A stretch of 64,000 bases of DNA from Prosthecobacter debontii (lineage in GTDB: Bacteria; Verrucomicrobiota; Verrucomicrobiia; Verrucomicrobiales; Akkermansiaceae): the NCBI GenBank assembly GCA_945873125.1, contig CAMCBV010000009.1, forward strand, positions 1-64,000, read 5' to 3'. A program made the position numbers and the translations under genes. The notes beneath the pieces were generated by a model. That model was not told the DNA's origin. It did not search any database and saw nothing but the letters and a program-made list of their open reading frames with translations. Shown here one piece after another: positions 16,695 through 25,214 of the stretch (the first letter of the stretch is position 1; each line of letters begins with the position of its first letter).

Positions 16695-17744
16695 ATGGAC
16701 GAAGCCTTGCTACAACTGATCCGGGACGCCTTGCAGGGCGTGGCGACGGATGTTTTCTTGCTTGAGGACGAGCAGCCACGCATCCGCAGCGAGGGGAAAG
16801 TGGTTCCGCTTCATCCGGGTCCGGTTCCGCGTTTCGCGATCGAGGGTCTGTGGAAATCCTGCGGGGTCGATCCCAATACCACCAAGGAAGCGGATGTTTC
16901 CTGGCAACTTCCTGAGGGGAAACGCCTGCGCGTGAATCTCTACCACACCCTCGGGCGGCTGGCGGCGGTGATGCGTCCGATCCGAGAGGATATTCCAGCA
17001 CTGAGCCAACTCGCGATGCCATCTGAGCTTCTGGAATCCTGGATGATACGCGGCAACGGCCTCATGCTTGTCACGGGGCCGACGGGTTCCGGCAAATCCA
17101 CCACGGTCGCCGCTTGCCTGAATTGGATCAACGAAAACCAATCAAAACACATCGTGACTTTGGAAGATCCCATCGAGTTCCTTTTCCAAAACGATAACTC
17201 GATGTTCTCTCAACGCGAAATCCGGCTCGATACCGAGAGCTTCGCAAGGGCACTGCGATCCGCTATGCGACAGAGTCCGGATGTCATTTTCCTAGGTGAG
17301 ATCCGCGATACCGAGACGGCGGTAACCGCCCTGCATGCGGCGGAAACTGGGCACCTGGTTGTCTCGACGATGCACAGCGGCGGTGTGGTGGAAACGATTG
17401 AGCGCTTCATCCATCTGTTAGGCGAGAGTGGTGACGGTGCGGTGCAGATGCTCGCCGCGCAACTCATCGGCGTCATTTCCCAACGCCTGCTTCCTAAGTG
17501 TGGTGGCGGGCTTTTTCCAGCCCTCGAATATTTCCAGAATGAGGCTGGTACGCGCCGCTGGATTTTAGAAAAACGGCTGGCCGATCTACAGGATCACATC
17601 AACCGCTCCGACGGCAGCAAGAACTGCTCGGCGCTCAATTATATGGTCGCATCGGTAAAACAGAATTACCTTGAATTAGAAGTCGCACGCGCTGCGTGCT
17701 CGAAGCCACAGGATCTCGACCGAGCGATACGCGGAATCAGTTAA
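16695..17744 (+). CDS. PilT/PilU-family pilus motor ATPase (first copy)
   Basis: A 349-residue secretion-superfamily ATPase. It has Walker A GPTGSGKSTT, the Asp-box segment TLEDPIEFLF, Walker B VIFLGEIRD and the His box VVSTMHSGG. The N-terminal PAS-like domain is shorter and more divergent than in PilT. The C-terminus ends soon after the ATPase core (QRLLPKCGG). It is followed 15 bp later by a second PilT and then a membrane protein, all on the same strand. Two neighbouring retraction ATPases resemble the pilT-pilU arrangement of type IV pili, where one is the main retraction motor and the other its helper. No pilin genes are in the window. Confidence 0.87.
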   Translation: MDEALLQLIRDALQGVATDVFLLEDEQPRIRSEGKVVPLHPGPVPRFAIEGLWKSCGVDPNTTKEADVSWQLPEGKRLRVNLYHTLGRLAAVMRPIREDIPALSQLAMPSELLESWMIRGNGLMLVTGPTGSGKSTTVAACLNWINENQSKHIVTLEDPIEFLFQNDNSMFSQREIRLDTESFARALRSAMRQSPDVIFLGEIRDTETAVTALHAAETGHLVVSTMHSGGVVETIERFIHLLGESGDGAVQMLAAQLIGVISQRLLPKCGGGLFPALEYFQNEAGTRRWILEKRLADLQDHINRSDGSKNCSALNYMVASVKQNYLELEVARAACSKPQDLDRAIRGIS

Positions 17745-17759
17745 AAAACAGAAAATCAC

Positions 17760-18851
17760 ATGCCACGCGAAATCACCGAATATCTGAGAGACACTATCGC
17801 GAGGGGCGGCTCGGATCTGCATCTCAGTGCATGGGCACCCGCCTGTGCCCGGGTGAGCGGATCGCTTGTTTCCCTTGATGAACAACCGCTCGATTCCAGC
17901 ACCGTACGCAATCTTATCATCGATACGCTCAGCGAGGCGCAGCGCGCCCGCCTGGAGGAGGATATGGAACTGGATTACGCGTTGCAGGTGGAAGGAGTCG
18001 GTCGATTCCGCGGCAACGTATACATGGCGCGCGGCAACACAGAGGCAGCGTTCCGTTTCATCAGCGACGAGATCCCGGATCTGGAAGCACTGGGACACCC
18101 ACCAGTGATCAACGATTTCTGCGGAATTCGTGCCGGTCTGGTGCTCGTCACCGGAATCACCGGCTCTGGCAAATCCACCACGCTCGCCTCCATGGTGAAA
18201 CGGATTTCCGACACCCGCAGCGGCGTGATCATCACGATGGAGGATCCGATCGAATACATTTACCAGCACAGTGCCTGCCTCATCAAGCAGCGCGAGGTCG
18301 GCGGCGATACCCGCAGCTTCCCCAAGGCGCTGCGCCAATCGCTGCGGCAGGATCCGGACGTGATCGTTATCTCTGAGCTTCGCGACTTGGAGACGATCCA
18401 GATCGCTATCACGGCGGCTGAAACCGGTCACCTGGTGTTGGCCACACTCCATACCTCGGACGCGCCGCAGAGCATTGACCGCCTCGTGGATATTTTCCCA
18501 CCGGAGCAGCAGCCGCAGATCATCACCCAGCTCGCCGCGGTGCTGGAGGGGATCATTACCCAACGTCTCCTGGCCCGTGCCGATGGCGAAGGACGGATTC
18601 TCGCCACAGAAATCCTACGCCCCAATTACGCGATAAGGACTTGTATCCGCGAGCGCAAAATGGAGCAGGTGGTTGGCCTCATGGAAATCGGCGCCAAGGA
18701 GGGCAACCGCACTATCGACCAAAGTCTCACCGAGCTTTATGAGGCAGGATTGATCACCCGCGAGGAGGCTTTTTTCAATGCCCGCGAGCGTGCCCTTTTC
18801 GCCGAAAAACCCAAGGCCGCAGCTAAACCGAAATCGATCTGGAACACATAA
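17760..18851 (+). CDS. pilT: Type IV pilus retraction ATPase PilT
   Basis: A 363-residue PilT. The N-terminus has the PilT phrase GGSDLHLSAWAPACARVSG. The ATPase core has GITGSGKSTTLAS (Pro of the usual GPTGSGKS replaced by Ile), TMEDPIEYIYQH, Walker B VIVISELRD (usually GEMRD) and the His box LATLHTSDAPQSIDR. The C-terminal AIRxxIRE retraction motif is present as AIRTCIRERK. Length and order fit a functional retraction motor at the cytoplasmic base of type IV pili. It lies 15 bp after the first ATPase and 3 bp before the membrane-protein gene, suggesting a three-gene operon. Confidence 0.9.
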   Translation: MPREITEYLRDTIARGGSDLHLSAWAPACARVSGSLVSLDEQPLDSSTVRNLIIDTLSEAQRARLEEDMELDYALQVEGVGRFRGNVYMARGNTEAAFRFISDEIPDLEALGHPPVINDFCGIRAGLVLVTGITGSGKSTTLASMVKRISDTRSGVIITMEDPIEYIYQHSACLIKQREVGGDTRSFPKALRQSLRQDPDVIVISELRDLETIQIAITAAETGHLVLATLHTSDAPQSIDRLVDIFPPEQQPQIITQLAAVLEGIITQRLLARADGEGRILATEILRPNYAIRTCIRERKMEQVVGLMEIGAKEGNRTIDQSLTELYEAGLITREEAFFNARERALFAEKPKAAAKPKSIWNT

Positions 18852-18854
18852 ACC

Positions 18855-19565
18855 ATGGAACCTGAGCACATCCGTTACATCCTATCCCGCGCCGTCGCAG
18901 TCATCATCCTGATCGTGGCCATCCTCTACGGCGTCAGTATTTTCAAGAAAAAGCAACGCAAGGACGCGATCATCGCCGACATGAAATCCGTGTGCAGCGA
19001 TAGCTCATTCTTTCGGCAGTTTCATGCTCAAGACGCTCGCAAGACGCTGATCCGGGGTGTCGGTCTGATTGCGGAGGCGAAGCAGATGGGATTAGATCCC
19101 GATAAGGTCATCGACGGTGGACTGGGCATCGAGCAGAAATATTTCGCGATGGACGAGAACAAAGATGAAGTCTCGATCAAGGAAAGCATCATCCGCGATT
19201 CCCTGCGGTCAAACTATGAGAACTTCATTAAACTCGGCTACACCCCTGATTTTCGAACTCTGAAAAGTATGAAGCAAGGCGAACTCCCACCGCCCGTCAT
19301 CACCGGTTCCTCAGCGGGCAGCCGCGCCGAAATCGGTACTATCATCGATCCCAATCTTTCGCCGGGGATCGACCGCGTCGTCGCAAACTTGGAAATCCGT
19401 CCGCCAAAGAAGCCGGGTATGCCAATGACCGATGTGGAGATCGCATCCGCCAAACAGCTCGCCAAGAATCTATCCCAGGCGCTTGTGATTGAGAAAGTGG
19501 CGGCTGACCGGATTATCGAGAGCCTCACTCCGAAACAGACCGAAGACCCTGATAAGAAAAAGTAA
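18855..19565 (+). CDS. Single-pass membrane protein in the PilT operon
   Basis: A 236-residue protein with one N-terminal transmembrane helix (AVAVIILIVAILYGVSIF) and a hydrophilic remainder: a helical region around SVCSDSSFFRQFHAQDARK, a Pro/Gly linker (PPPVITGSSAGS) and a charged C-terminal helix. No family recognised. The start is 3 bp after the pilT stop, so it is very likely translated with it. A helper at the inner-membrane pilus platform is plausible but not shown by any motif. Confidence 0.75.
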   Translation: MEPEHIRYILSRAVAVIILIVAILYGVSIFKKKQRKDAIIADMKSVCSDSSFFRQFHAQDARKTLIRGVGLIAEAKQMGLDPDKVIDGGLGIEQKYFAMDENKDEVSIKESIIRDSLRSNYENFIKLGYTPDFRTLKSMKQGELPPPVITGSSAGSRAEIGTIIDPNLSPGIDRVVANLEIRPPKKPGMPMTDVEIASAKQLAKNLSQALVIEKVAADRIIESLTPKQTEDPDKKK

Positions 19566-19750
19566 TACCGCGCCTTTCCGCTTCTACCTTTCCCAAACGA
19601 GCGCTCCATCGTATGATCCACCCTAGGTAAAAGAGCATATCCCTAACATGAGTTTAGGCAAAATCAGTCTCTTATTCCCTCCTCTTCCTCCTCTCTCCTT
19701 GGAGAAAAAAGCGTGAAACATGAATAGTGCCTCGACTCCATATCCTTGCC

Positions 19751-19784
19751 ATTTCGTGTTTTTCGTATTTTTCGTGGTTAAAAA
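19751..19784 (+). repeat. ttcgtg-type repeat half-element
   Basis: Three ttcgt(g/a) units 9-10 bases apart end in ttcgtggttaaaaa. This resembles the right end of the 16383-16528 repeat and lies alone in the gap between the pilT operon and tRNA-Leu (19566-19854), which otherwise shows no gene. Confidence 0.5.
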
Positions 19785-19854
19785 CTCCCCAACTAAGCTC
19801 CAAAAAATATCCGCGCTTGCAGCCTAAGAGAAAAACCTCCAACTTGCCCGCGTT

Positions 19855-19935
19855 GCCGAGGTGGCGGAATTGGTAGACGCGCCTGACTTAGGATCAGGTG
19901 TCTTTGATGTGCAGGTTCGAGTCCTGTCCTCGGTA
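19855..19935 (+). tRNA. tRNA-Leu(TAG)
   Basis: A class II tRNA. The acceptor GCCGAGG pairs with CCTCGGT, the anticodon stem CCTGA/TCAGG encloses loop CTTAGGA (anticodon TAG), a short variable arm follows, and the T-arm contains GCAGGTTCGAGTCCTGT. CCA is not encoded. Confidence 0.96.
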
Positions 19936-20000
19936 CTTACTTTAGCGGAGAGCATGGAGCTGAGAGCGAAGAGTTGGAAATTTCTAAATCAACAATTCTT

Positions 20001-20124
20001 ACAGAAGGTAACAAAGAGAACGAAGGATGTTCCAGCCTCTCATTCTCAAATCTCCTACCAAAGAATTATGAAGCAAAGCCAAGGCCGATCGCGAAGCTCC
20101 TTCGTTGACTTCGTTACCTTCTGT
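20001..20124. repeat. MITE-like hairpin repeat, copy A
   Basis: A 124-bp element with 27-bp imperfect terminal inverted repeats: 20001-20027 begins acagaaggtaac and 20098-20124 ends gttaccttctgt. The interior differs from copy B at several positions and by a short indel. It lies just 3' of tRNA-Leu. Short ORFs reading KRTKDVP across it are repeat-encoded and not genes. Confidence 0.8.
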
Positions 20125-20221
20125 TAAAAAATCTGAACCGAAAATCAGCAATCTGGAATGTGATAGCTAAGTTGTTCCAGCTCTCCGTTATCTCCGTATG
20201 CTCCTGTGAAATATTTTCTTC

Positions 20222-20347
20222 ACAGAAGGCAACGAAGAGAACGAAGGATGTTCCAGCCCCTCATTCTAAAATCTGCCGCCATAGGAATCATAAATGCAAG
20301 GCCAAAGCCGATCGCGAAGCTCCTTCGTTGACTTCGTTACCTTCTGT
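20222..20347. repeat. MITE-like hairpin repeat, copy B (direct repeat of copy A)
   Basis: A 126-bp element in the same orientation as copy A, with ends 20222-20248 and 20321-20347. It shares the core phrases aacgaaggatgttccagc and gccgatcgcgaagctccttc. The 588-bp gap between tRNA-Leu and glcD (19936-20523) is filled mainly by these two copies and a terminator-like hairpin. Confidence 0.8.
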
Positions 20348-20418
20348 TAAAAATTCTAATTCTAAAGATCGCAGTTAAAACGTCGATTTTTAGGTTCAAC
20401 CATTATCGCAGCTTTCTG

Positions 20419-20447
20419 GCACCCACTCCGGGGTGCTGAATTTTTTT
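20419..20447 (+). terminator. Terminator-like hairpin with T-tract
   Basis: The stem gcaccc/gggtgc (20419-20424 and 20431-20436, 6-base loop) is followed by tgaa and seven Ts. It is a plausible plus-strand terminator for the tRNA-Leu region, though the hairpin may equally be one unit of an intergenic palindromic repeat (a second weak hairpin lies near 20455-20490). Confidence 0.4.
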
Positions 20448-20523
20448 CGTGATTCCTCTCGGGGTATTCGTCGTTGCACTCCTCGACCCCGAGCTAATGT
20501 CTGGAATCCCTTCAGGATTAATT

Positions 20524-21906
20524 TCACTCTTCAAGAAACTTCCCTGGATTGAGAATCCCGTTCGGGTCGAGAGTGTTCTTCAAGGCCCGATGCACATCAA
20601 ACGATGTCTCGCCCAAGGCTTTTTTGATCCAGCGTTTTTTCGCAAGGCCCACGCCGTGTTCTCCGGTGATCGCTCCACCTTGGTCTAACACCCAGTTGAA
20701 AAGTTTATCCAGCGCATCATCGGCGCGCGCTTTGGTTGTTGGGTTGGTGTAATCATCGACCATCAGATTGGTGTGGATGTTTCCATCCCCTGCATGCCCG
20801 AAACATGCGATCGAAATTCCGGTTTCCGCCTCAAGCGATCTCGCAAAATTGACCAACTCCACCAATTTTCCACGCGGAACAACGATGTCTTCGTTGAGTT
20901 TAGTTAGACCCGTATCGCGCAATGAATAAGAAAACTCCCGGCGCAATTGCCAAATCGCTTCGCATTCCACCTCGTCATGTGCCAATCGGATTTCTCCGGC
21001 TCCACATTGCTTGAGCAAAAGTTCCAACTCTTTGAGTTCCGCTTGAACGGCGGTGGAACGACCATCGATTTCCACAATCAAATGACCATTGCCTTCAGGG
21101 AAAACCTTGGCACCCATTTTTTTGCGGGCAGCAGCCAAAGTAAAAGCATCACTCACTTCGAGTGCCGATGGCAAATGTCCTGATTGAAGAATCGTTTGAA
21201 CGGCTTTTGCCGCTGCCTCGAAGTCTGAAAACACCGCCGCCAGCATCCCGCGGCTGGCGGGCTTGGGAATAATACGCAGGGTAATTTCCGTCACCACACC
21301 CAACATCCCTTCAGAACCCACGAAGATTCCGATCAAATCAAAACCGGTTTTGTTTTTATGGAGTCGCCCCCCTGTTCGCAACACGCGTCCATCGGCCAAG
21401 ACAACCTCCAGTCCCAACACATAATTCCGCGTCACTCCGTATTTCAAACAACGAGGCCCGCCGGCATTGGTGGCGATATTGCCGCCGATCGAACATTCCT
21501 TGAGCGAAGCCGGATCAGGCGGATAATCCCAACCCACCGCGCGAACCGCTTGTTGAAGATCGCCTGTGATCACACCTGGTTCTACAATCGCCACCCCATC
21601 CTCCGGATGAATGCCAATGATTCGTTTCATCCGCTCCGTGGTAAGGACAATCCCACCCGAAACCGGAACACATCCACCTACATAACCTACACCCGCCCCA
21701 CGTGTGGTGACTGGAATCCGGTTTTCATTTGCATATGCCAAAACGGCGGAAACATCAGCAGTCGATTCCGCGAAAACCACGACATCCGGCGCATGCGATG
21801 CGAACCATTTATCCCCCGAATGTGAATCTAACACCGCCTGCCTGCTGCTGACTTTATTTTCTCCTAAAAGATCAATCAGCGCTTGTCTGGTGATTTCAAC
21901 ATTCAT
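20524..21906 (-). CDS. glcD: FAD-linked oxidase, glycolate oxidase GlcD / D-lactate dehydrogenase family
   Basis: A 460-residue flavoprotein of the GlcD/FAD-binding type 4 family. The N-terminal FAD domain has PVTTRGAGVGYVGGCVPVSGG and the following GVITGDLQQAVRAVGWDYPPDP; KECSIGGNIATNAGG binds the flavin diphosphate. The C-terminal cap has CFGHAGDGNIHTNLMVD and ITGEHGVGLAKKRW. It oxidizes 2-hydroxy acids such as glycolate or D-lactate; which one cannot be told from sequence. It is the last gene of a minus-strand cluster, 10 bp after the DUF420 gene, although the partners are of a different functional class. Confidence 0.9.
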   Translation of the reverse strand: MNVEITRQALIDLLGENKVSSRQAVLDSHSGDKWFASHAPDVVVFAESTADVSAVLAYANENRIPVTTRGAGVGYVGGCVPVSGGIVLTTERMKRIIGIHPEDGVAIVEPGVITGDLQQAVRAVGWDYPPDPASLKECSIGGNIATNAGGPRCLKYGVTRNYVLGLEVVLADGRVLRTGGRLHKNKTGFDLIGIFVGSEGMLGVVTEITLRIIPKPASRGMLAAVFSDFEAAAKAVQTILQSGHLPSALEVSDAFTLAAARKKMGAKVFPEGNGHLIVEIDGRSTAVQAELKELELLLKQCGAGEIRLAHDEVECEAIWQLRREFSYSLRDTGLTKLNEDIVVPRGKLVELVNFARSLEAETGISIACFGHAGDGNIHTNLMVDDYTNPTTKARADDALDKLFNWVLDQGGAITGEHGVGLAKKRWIKKALGETSFDVHRALKNTLDPNGILNPGKFLEE

Positions 21907-21916
21907 GTGTATTTGA

Positions 21917-22537
21917 CTAGGGATAGTATGACCGAAGCATCAGGTAACAGATCGGCCCTGTCACCGCGACATACAACCAGATCGGAAACACCCATTTTGC
22001 CAGCTTGCGGTGCGTTTGAAAATGACGGCTCCATGCGGCTGTGAATGTCAGTAAAATAAGCGGCAAACTCACTCCGGCGGCAACGATATGTGTGATTAAA
22101 AGAATCAAATAAACCACGCGCCACATGCCGACTGACGCAAGCTCGGCGACATCAACCACCTGATCCCCGTTCGTATCACCGAAAAGAACCTCGGTATTCG
22201 TAAAGTGATAAGCCACGTAGCCGAGCAAAAAAATGACCGACATCCCCATGGCACCCAACATCAGGTTGCGATGTCTCGTGATATTTCCCGAGCGAACTGC
22301 CAGAACCGCTAGAACCAGCAAGATGGCCACGATCGAATTTACCATCGCATGGAATGGCGGGAGAAATCCCAAATCCACACCCTCGGGCAACGGGATGCGC
22401 AATTCCGGACGCCGCATCAACCCCACCAAAACCAACACCAGGGAGGTGACGATCCAAGTAACGGATTTAAGGATCTTGGAAAGCTTTTCATTTGGCTTTT
22501 GGCTCAACCATTCTTCTCTGTTTCGGTTCGGTATCAT
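21917..22537 (-). CDS. DUF420-family membrane protein with an EF-hand-like loop
   Basis: A 206-residue protein with about five transmembrane helices. The helices around WIVTSLVLVLVGLM, MVNSIVAILLVLAVLA and VVYLILLITHIVAAGVSLPL, and conserved His residues (PFHAM, ITHIVAAG, RHFQTHRKLAKW), fit DUF420/CtaM-type proteins found near cytochrome oxidase assembly genes. One loop contains DTNGDQVVDVAEL, a canonical EF-hand calcium loop (D1, N3, D5, D9, E12), which is unusual for this family. It lies 5 bp downstream of the SCO-like gene, matching the common SCO-DUF420 pairing. Role: probably copper or haem delivery to an oxidase encoded elsewhere. Confidence 0.8.
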   Translation of the reverse strand: MIPNRNREEWLSQKPNEKLSKILKSVTWIVTSLVLVLVGLMRRPELRIPLPEGVDLGFLPPFHAMVNSIVAILLVLAVLAVRSGNITRHRNLMLGAMGMSVIFLLGYVAYHFTNTEVLFGDTNGDQVVDVAELASVGMWRVVYLILLITHIVAAGVSLPLILLTFTAAWSRHFQTHRKLAKWVFPIWLYVAVTGPICYLMLRSYYP

Positions 22538-22542
22538 GTGGA

Positions 22543-23274
22543 TCAGGGTTTGCTTGGAGATTTTGCCAATTCCTTGGAAATTTTCTCAACCATCTCTTTC
22601 TTGAGGTTTTCATATAGCCCCGGATTGAGTTTCACTCCCTGTTCCGAGCGGGCATCCGCAAGCGGCCATTTGCCGATCACCGTGAAATCACGATCCACCA
22701 GCATCAATCCCATGTCATGCTGGAAACGTCCGCTCGCCTCGATCTCCGCAGGATCGCTGCGCTCGCGAATACCGAAAAATTTTAGGGTTTTTTCCAGATA
22801 CTCATGGGTCACCGCTTCATCGCCCGCATTCAAAAACCACCAATTTTTAACATCCGCACCAAGTGCCTTGGCGTAATCATTGAGTTTTTCGACCTTGTCC
22901 TCTTTCGGATCTACACTGACGCAAACTATGTGAAAATCAGGATGATCCTTAAACTCATCGTAGAGCGCGCGCAGTTCGGTTCCATTTCTCACCGCGCAAT
23001 GCGGACATACAGCGAAGAATTCCGCGACCACCCATACTTTTCCTCTCAGATCCGAGAGCTTAACTTTCTCTCCCGCTTGGTTGGTCGCGCTCAAATCCTT
23101 CTCAATCTTCAACCACTTTTCCTCGGCTTTTCCACCCACATTCACAAACGCCTTCTCACCCTTTCGCTCGGACCGCATACCTGGAACAATAACGAGGTTC
23201 ACAACGCACATGATCGCAATGCAGATCAGTGCAACGCAGCTGTAGAAAAAAATAAGAGATGTCTTTTTGCTCAT
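22543..23274 (-). CDS. SCO1/SenC-like thioredoxin-fold membrane-anchored protein
   Basis: A 243-residue protein with an N-terminal anchor (LIFFYSCVALICIAIMCVV) and a periplasmic thioredoxin fold. The active site reads FFAVCPHCAVRN, a CxxC instead of the SCO CxxxC. The SCO histidine is probably that in RFQHDMGLMLVDRD, and ASGRFQHDMG-LMLVDRDF follows the SCO order. SCO proteins deliver copper to the CuA site of cytochrome c oxidase; a CPHC site could make this a reductase instead. The start codon overlaps the stop of the upstream SCO-like gene by 4 bp, so translation is coupled. Confidence 0.8.
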   Translation of the reverse strand: MSKKTSLIFFYSCVALICIAIMCVVNLVIVPGMRSERKGEKAFVNVGGKAEEKWLKIEKDLSATNQAGEKVKLSDLRGKVWVVAEFFAVCPHCAVRNGTELRALYDEFKDHPDFHIVCVSVDPKEDKVEKLNDYAKALGADVKNWWFLNAGDEAVTHEYLEKTLKFFGIRERSDPAEIEASGRFQHDMGLMLVDRDFTVIGKWPLADARSEQGVKLNPGLYENLKKEMVEKISKELAKSPSKP

Positions 23275-24035
23275 GGTTTGAGGGGTTCTTGGAGTAAAAT
23301 TTCAATGGTATCCGCCAACAAAACTTCGGTCTGCTCCACGTTGGTATGTGACGTGCCGGTCTTGATGCCCTGCTCATCCCATTTGCTTGCCAACTCGAGA
23401 TCGAAACTCGCCACATACGGCGCACCACCACGCTTCTGAGGAACCACCGCTTTTCGAACATGCCGGTTTTTATCGATCAGAAACAACGAGCGATCATACT
23501 TCCACTCCCCATCTTTCTCGTAAGGCAATTGATTCGCTTTGAATTCGTTTTTGATGAATTTATGCAATGTCGGCCTGTCATTTGAAGCCACGGTCCATTG
23601 CGGCAACTTCGCACCCAACTTCGCAGCAAGCTGGGTGAGCTGATTCTTCAGCTCTTCCGAAGCACCCGGATCAAGCATGAGGGTCACCAAGGCAAAATCC
23701 TCGTTCGCCGCATATCTCTCCGCCAGGCGCCGCATCGCCGCGGTCGTCAGGGCATCGTCCTGATTTGAAGCCAGACACTGCATGACCAACACCTTTCCTT
23801 TCAACGACAACAAATCCCTCAACTCCCCATCCTGACGCATGAAAACCAAATCCTTCTGCTCGGAAATCCGTGCCACAAAACTCGGTCTGTCATCGTTGAC
23901 GGATTCCTTGTTGCGCTTCTCATAAGCTTTTAGGATCACGATCCCTCCAATTATCATCACAACAACCAGAATTAAAGCCGTCCGACGCAGTTTTTTCGGG
24001 TCGGGATTCACAGGTTCAAGATCTTGATAAGCCAT
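23271..24035 (-). CDS. SCO-like thioredoxin-fold protein lacking the active-site cysteines
   Basis: A 254-residue paralogue-like partner of the next gene: N-terminal anchor (TALILVVVMIIGGIVIL) and a thioredoxin/SCO fold. Where SCO proteins have CxxxC this protein has VLVMQCLASNQDD, with a single Cys. The C-terminal part SLFLIDKNRHVRK aligns with the strand after the metal-binding His. A redox or copper-transfer role is therefore doubtful. It may be a binding partner of the CPHC protein encoded 4 bp into its own stop. The ATG at 24035 (MAYQDLEP) is preferred because the 52 residues upstream in the open frame look non-coding. Confidence 0.75.
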   Translation of the reverse strand: MAYQDLEPVNPDPKKLRRTALILVVVMIIGGIVILKAYEKRNKESVNDDRPSFVARISEQKDLVFMRQDGELRDLLSLKGKVLVMQCLASNQDDALTTAAMRRLAERYAANEDFALVTLMLDPGASEELKNQLTQLAAKLGAKLPQWTVASNDRPTLHKFIKNEFKANQLPYEKDGEWKYDRSLFLIDKNRHVRKAVVPQKRGGAPYVASFDLELASKWDEQGIKTGTSHTNVEQTEVLLADTIEILLQEPLKP

Positions 24036-24210
24036 CACTTGTGGGCAACTTAGCGAGGAACCCTCTCTTGGCAAGATTTCCAGAGTGGTTTTGAATACAA
24101 ATCTTATGTATTCTTGAATCTGGCGCAAAAATGAAACGTGCAGAAGATCGAATTTGATGAAGATGCAACTTGACACAGAGTCCCTCCACATGAATCATGA
24201 ATCATGAAAA

Positions 24211-25119
24211 ATGAAATTTATGAAAAACCGATACAAATCTATCTTGGGGCTGGCTCGTATGACCGGCTTACGCACTCTGCTCATCACAGGTATGATATTC
24301 AGTCCATCCGCCCTGATGGCCGCGCCGAGTGATCTGGATGGGGATGGTATTCCCAATTCCACGGATACTGACGTTGACAATGACGGCAAGCCCAACGGCA
24401 AGGACACCAACGTCGATGGAGGCATTGCCAAATCAGGCCCTTACAAAGGCACCTACATCGGAGACTCACTTCCAAACAATCATCCTGCCGAATTGGATAT
24501 TGATGATGACGGACTTGCGGATGATTCACCCGCTGAACTTGATATTGACGGAGACGGACTTGCGGACGATTTCCCAAAAGAAAAGGACATCGATGGTGAC
24601 AATCTGAAAGATGATGCTTCTTCCGAGTCGGACATCGATGGCGACGGACTTGATGATGATGACGTCAATGAGCTCGATATCGATGGAGATGGCCTGGATG
24701 ACGACGACTCCGAGGAACTGGATTGCGATGGCGACGATTTGTTGGACAACTCCGCCAAAGAAAAAGACATTGACGGTGACGGATTCAGTGATGACGCCTA
24801 TGCTGAATACGATATCGATGGTGACTCACTGGATGACGGTGATGCGGATGAAGACGATATCGACGGCGATGATCTGGATGACGACAACTCCTACGAACTC
24901 GACATCGACGGAGACGGTCTTTTAGATGCTTCCAAAAAAGAAAAAGACATCGATGGAGACGGCGATTCAGATGAAATCGACGACGATTGCGATGGCGACA
25001 GCCTGAATGATGATGAGGACGACAACGACGATGGTGATGATTTTCTCGACGACGACGATGACGATGACGATGGCGACGATGTTTCCGACGACGATGAAAT
25101 TGAAATCGAAATTAATTAA
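24211..25119 (+). CDS. Secreted, extremely acidic DxDGDG repeat protein (putative Ca2+ binding)
   Basis: A 302-residue protein with a leader (LRTLLITGMIFSPSALMAA) and a mature part made almost wholly of Asp, Gly, Glu and Leu. From about residue 90 a 15-residue unit, DIDGDGLxDDxxxEL, repeats about ten times, then breaks into runs such as DDDDDDDDGDD near the end. DxDxDG loops resemble thrombospondin type 3, dockerin and EF-hand calcium sites. The predicted charge is extreme. It probably binds calcium at the cell surface or in the matrix. An ATG at 24220 is an alternative start. It is a single gene ended by a strong terminator; no export signal beyond the leader was seen. Confidence 0.85.
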   Translation: MKFMKNRYKSILGLARMTGLRTLLITGMIFSPSALMAAPSDLDGDGIPNSTDTDVDNDGKPNGKDTNVDGGIAKSGPYKGTYIGDSLPNNHPAELDIDDDGLADDSPAELDIDGDGLADDFPKEKDIDGDNLKDDASSESDIDGDGLDDDDVNELDIDGDGLDDDDSEELDCDGDDLLDNSAKEKDIDGDGFSDDAYAEYDIDGDSLDDGDADEDDIDGDDLDDDNSYELDIDGDGLLDASKKEKDIDGDGDSDEIDDDCDGDSLNDDEDDNDDGDDFLDDDDDDDDGDDVSDDDEIEIEIN

Positions 25120-25162
25120 TCCGTCATGCGAGCGACCGCTCGTCTCTAACGCTTAAATCCAA

Positions 25163-25197
25163 GAGCCGGGTCGATATTCGCCCCGGCTCGTTTTTTC
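25163..25197 (+). terminator. Rho-independent terminator after the acidic repeat gene
   Basis: Perfect 8-bp arms gagccggg (25163-25170) and cccggctc (25182-25189) enclose an 11-base loop and are followed by g and six Ts. Confidence 0.85.
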
Positions 25198-25214
25198 TAA
25201 AAATAAACCTCCAT

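Noticed and set aside
17676-18563. 295-residue minus-strand ORF over pilT
   Set aside because: Antisense to intact PilT motifs; rich in Arg, Asp and His as usual for shadows.
19861-20378. ORFs crossing tRNA-Leu and the hairpin repeats
   Set aside because: Encoded by tRNA and repeat sequence (KRTKDVP in both copies); not genes.
24299-24770. Ser/Pro-rich minus-strand ORFs opposite the acidic repeat gene
   Set aside because: Shadow of Asp codons read on the other strand (SSPSPS patterns).
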